Shown one piece after another: positions 63,781 through 64,000 of a stretch of DNA of 64,000 nt. Both the position numbers and the translations under genes were made by a program. Each line of letters opens with the position of its first letter. The first letter of the stretch is position 1. The DNA comes from Kribbella sp. NBC_00382 (GTDB taxonomy: Bacteria; Actinomycetota; Actinomycetes; Propionibacteriales; Kribbellaceae): the NCBI RefSeq assembly GCF_036067295.1, contig NZ_CP107954.1:8246001-8310000 (forward strand). The letters run 5' to 3'. Under the pieces are notes generated by a model, which was given only the letters and a program-made list of their open reading frames with translations, was not told the origin of the DNA and did not search any database.

Positions 63781-64000
63781 TCAGGTGAGGCGGTGGGTGC
63801 CGGTGTGGTCGACGCGGAAGGTGAAGCCGTTGGGGGTGGTCCAGTGGAGTGCTCCTTCACCGGCAGGGCGGACTCGCCAGCCGTGGGCGTGGGTTTTGAC
63901 GCGGTGGTGGTACCGCGTTGCTGGTGTGAGGTTGGTGGTGCTTGTTTGGCCTGGTGGTCCGTGGGGGTCGTAGGGCTGGATGTGGTCCAGGTCGGTGTGT
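63781..64000 (-). CDS. HNH endonuclease, DUF222/13E12-type (C-terminal part; 5' end beyond window)
   Basis: The minus-strand frame enters at the window end and stops at 63781. The visible ~73 residues read HTDLDHIQPYDPHGPPG, then TSTTNLTPATRYHHRVKTHA and HGWRV. This is the HNH core with its two His/Asn ligand positions, followed by a short beta-strand end. It matches the C-terminus of DUF222-HNH proteins, which are abundant and repeated in actinobacteria and often lie near mobile DNA. The start and DUF222 part are outside the window. Confidence 0.82.
   Translation of the reverse strand, partial: HTDLDHIQPYDPHGPPGQTSTTNLTPATRYHHRVKTHAHGWRVRPAGEGALHWTTPNGFTFRVDHTGTHRLT

Overview
The window is very GC-rich actinobacterial chromosome with no phage or plasmid backbone. 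The strong G/C third-position bias, GTG starts in GTGA overlaps, the GlgE alpha-glucan pathway, crotonyl-CoA carboxylase/reductase with an isobutyryl-CoA mutase large subunit, a FilP/Scy-like polarity protein and mycothiol-type DinB enzymes all fit a filamentous soil actinomycete. A Kribbella-like member of the Nocardioidaceae is my best guess. That is an inference from gene content, not a database match.

Layout. 1-1.8 kb is the 3' part of glgX. 1.9-10.3 kb is a run of small regulator/effector units: an SGNH hydrolase, divergent PadR and MerR regulators with clear operators, a transglutaminase-like protein, a DMT-type permease, a toxin-antitoxin-like pair, an SRPBCC-ArsR unit divergent from a DinB-like gene, an SDR and an ABM-domain protein. 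10.4-15.2 kb holds divergent glgP and glgE. 15.2-24.6 kb holds a small membrane protein, threonine synthase, a giant secreted subtilase flanked by two paralogous winged-helix regulators, a 57-codon gene and a secreted chitinase. 24.7-26.6 kb resembles the mycobacterial arfABC operon. 26.9-32.5 kb is treS-mak-glgB. With glgE this completes the trehalose -> maltose -> maltose-1-phosphate -> branched glucan route, and glgP and glgX cover breakdown. 32.7-41.4 kb mixes a GNAT-Nudix fusion, a small-molecule kinase, an ECF42-type sigma factor with its DGPF partner, an EthA-like monooxygenase and two divergent citrate synthases, one fused to a helix-turn-helix domain. 41.4-60.5 kb holds class I lysS, a CnoX-like protein, an RCK protein, icmA, meaB, a thiolase, methylmalonyl-CoA epimerase, ccr, a DivIVA/FilP-like coiled coil and an AI-2E-family permease. 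Together icmA, meaB, thiolase, epimerase and ccr handle C4/C5 acyl-CoA interconversion.

60.5 kb to the end is accessory DNA. An IS110-family element sits exactly inside a degenerate tandem-repeat array, followed by short repeats and the C-terminus of a DUF222/HNH-type endonuclease at the window edge. The most striking signal is in the non-coding left end of the IS110 element. It contains four short segments that match the left target, right target, left donor and right donor sequences around CT core dinucleotides, arranged as two internal loops. This is the signature of a bridge RNA whose present target can be read directly from the sequence. No rRNA, tRNA or CRISPR array was found by eye.
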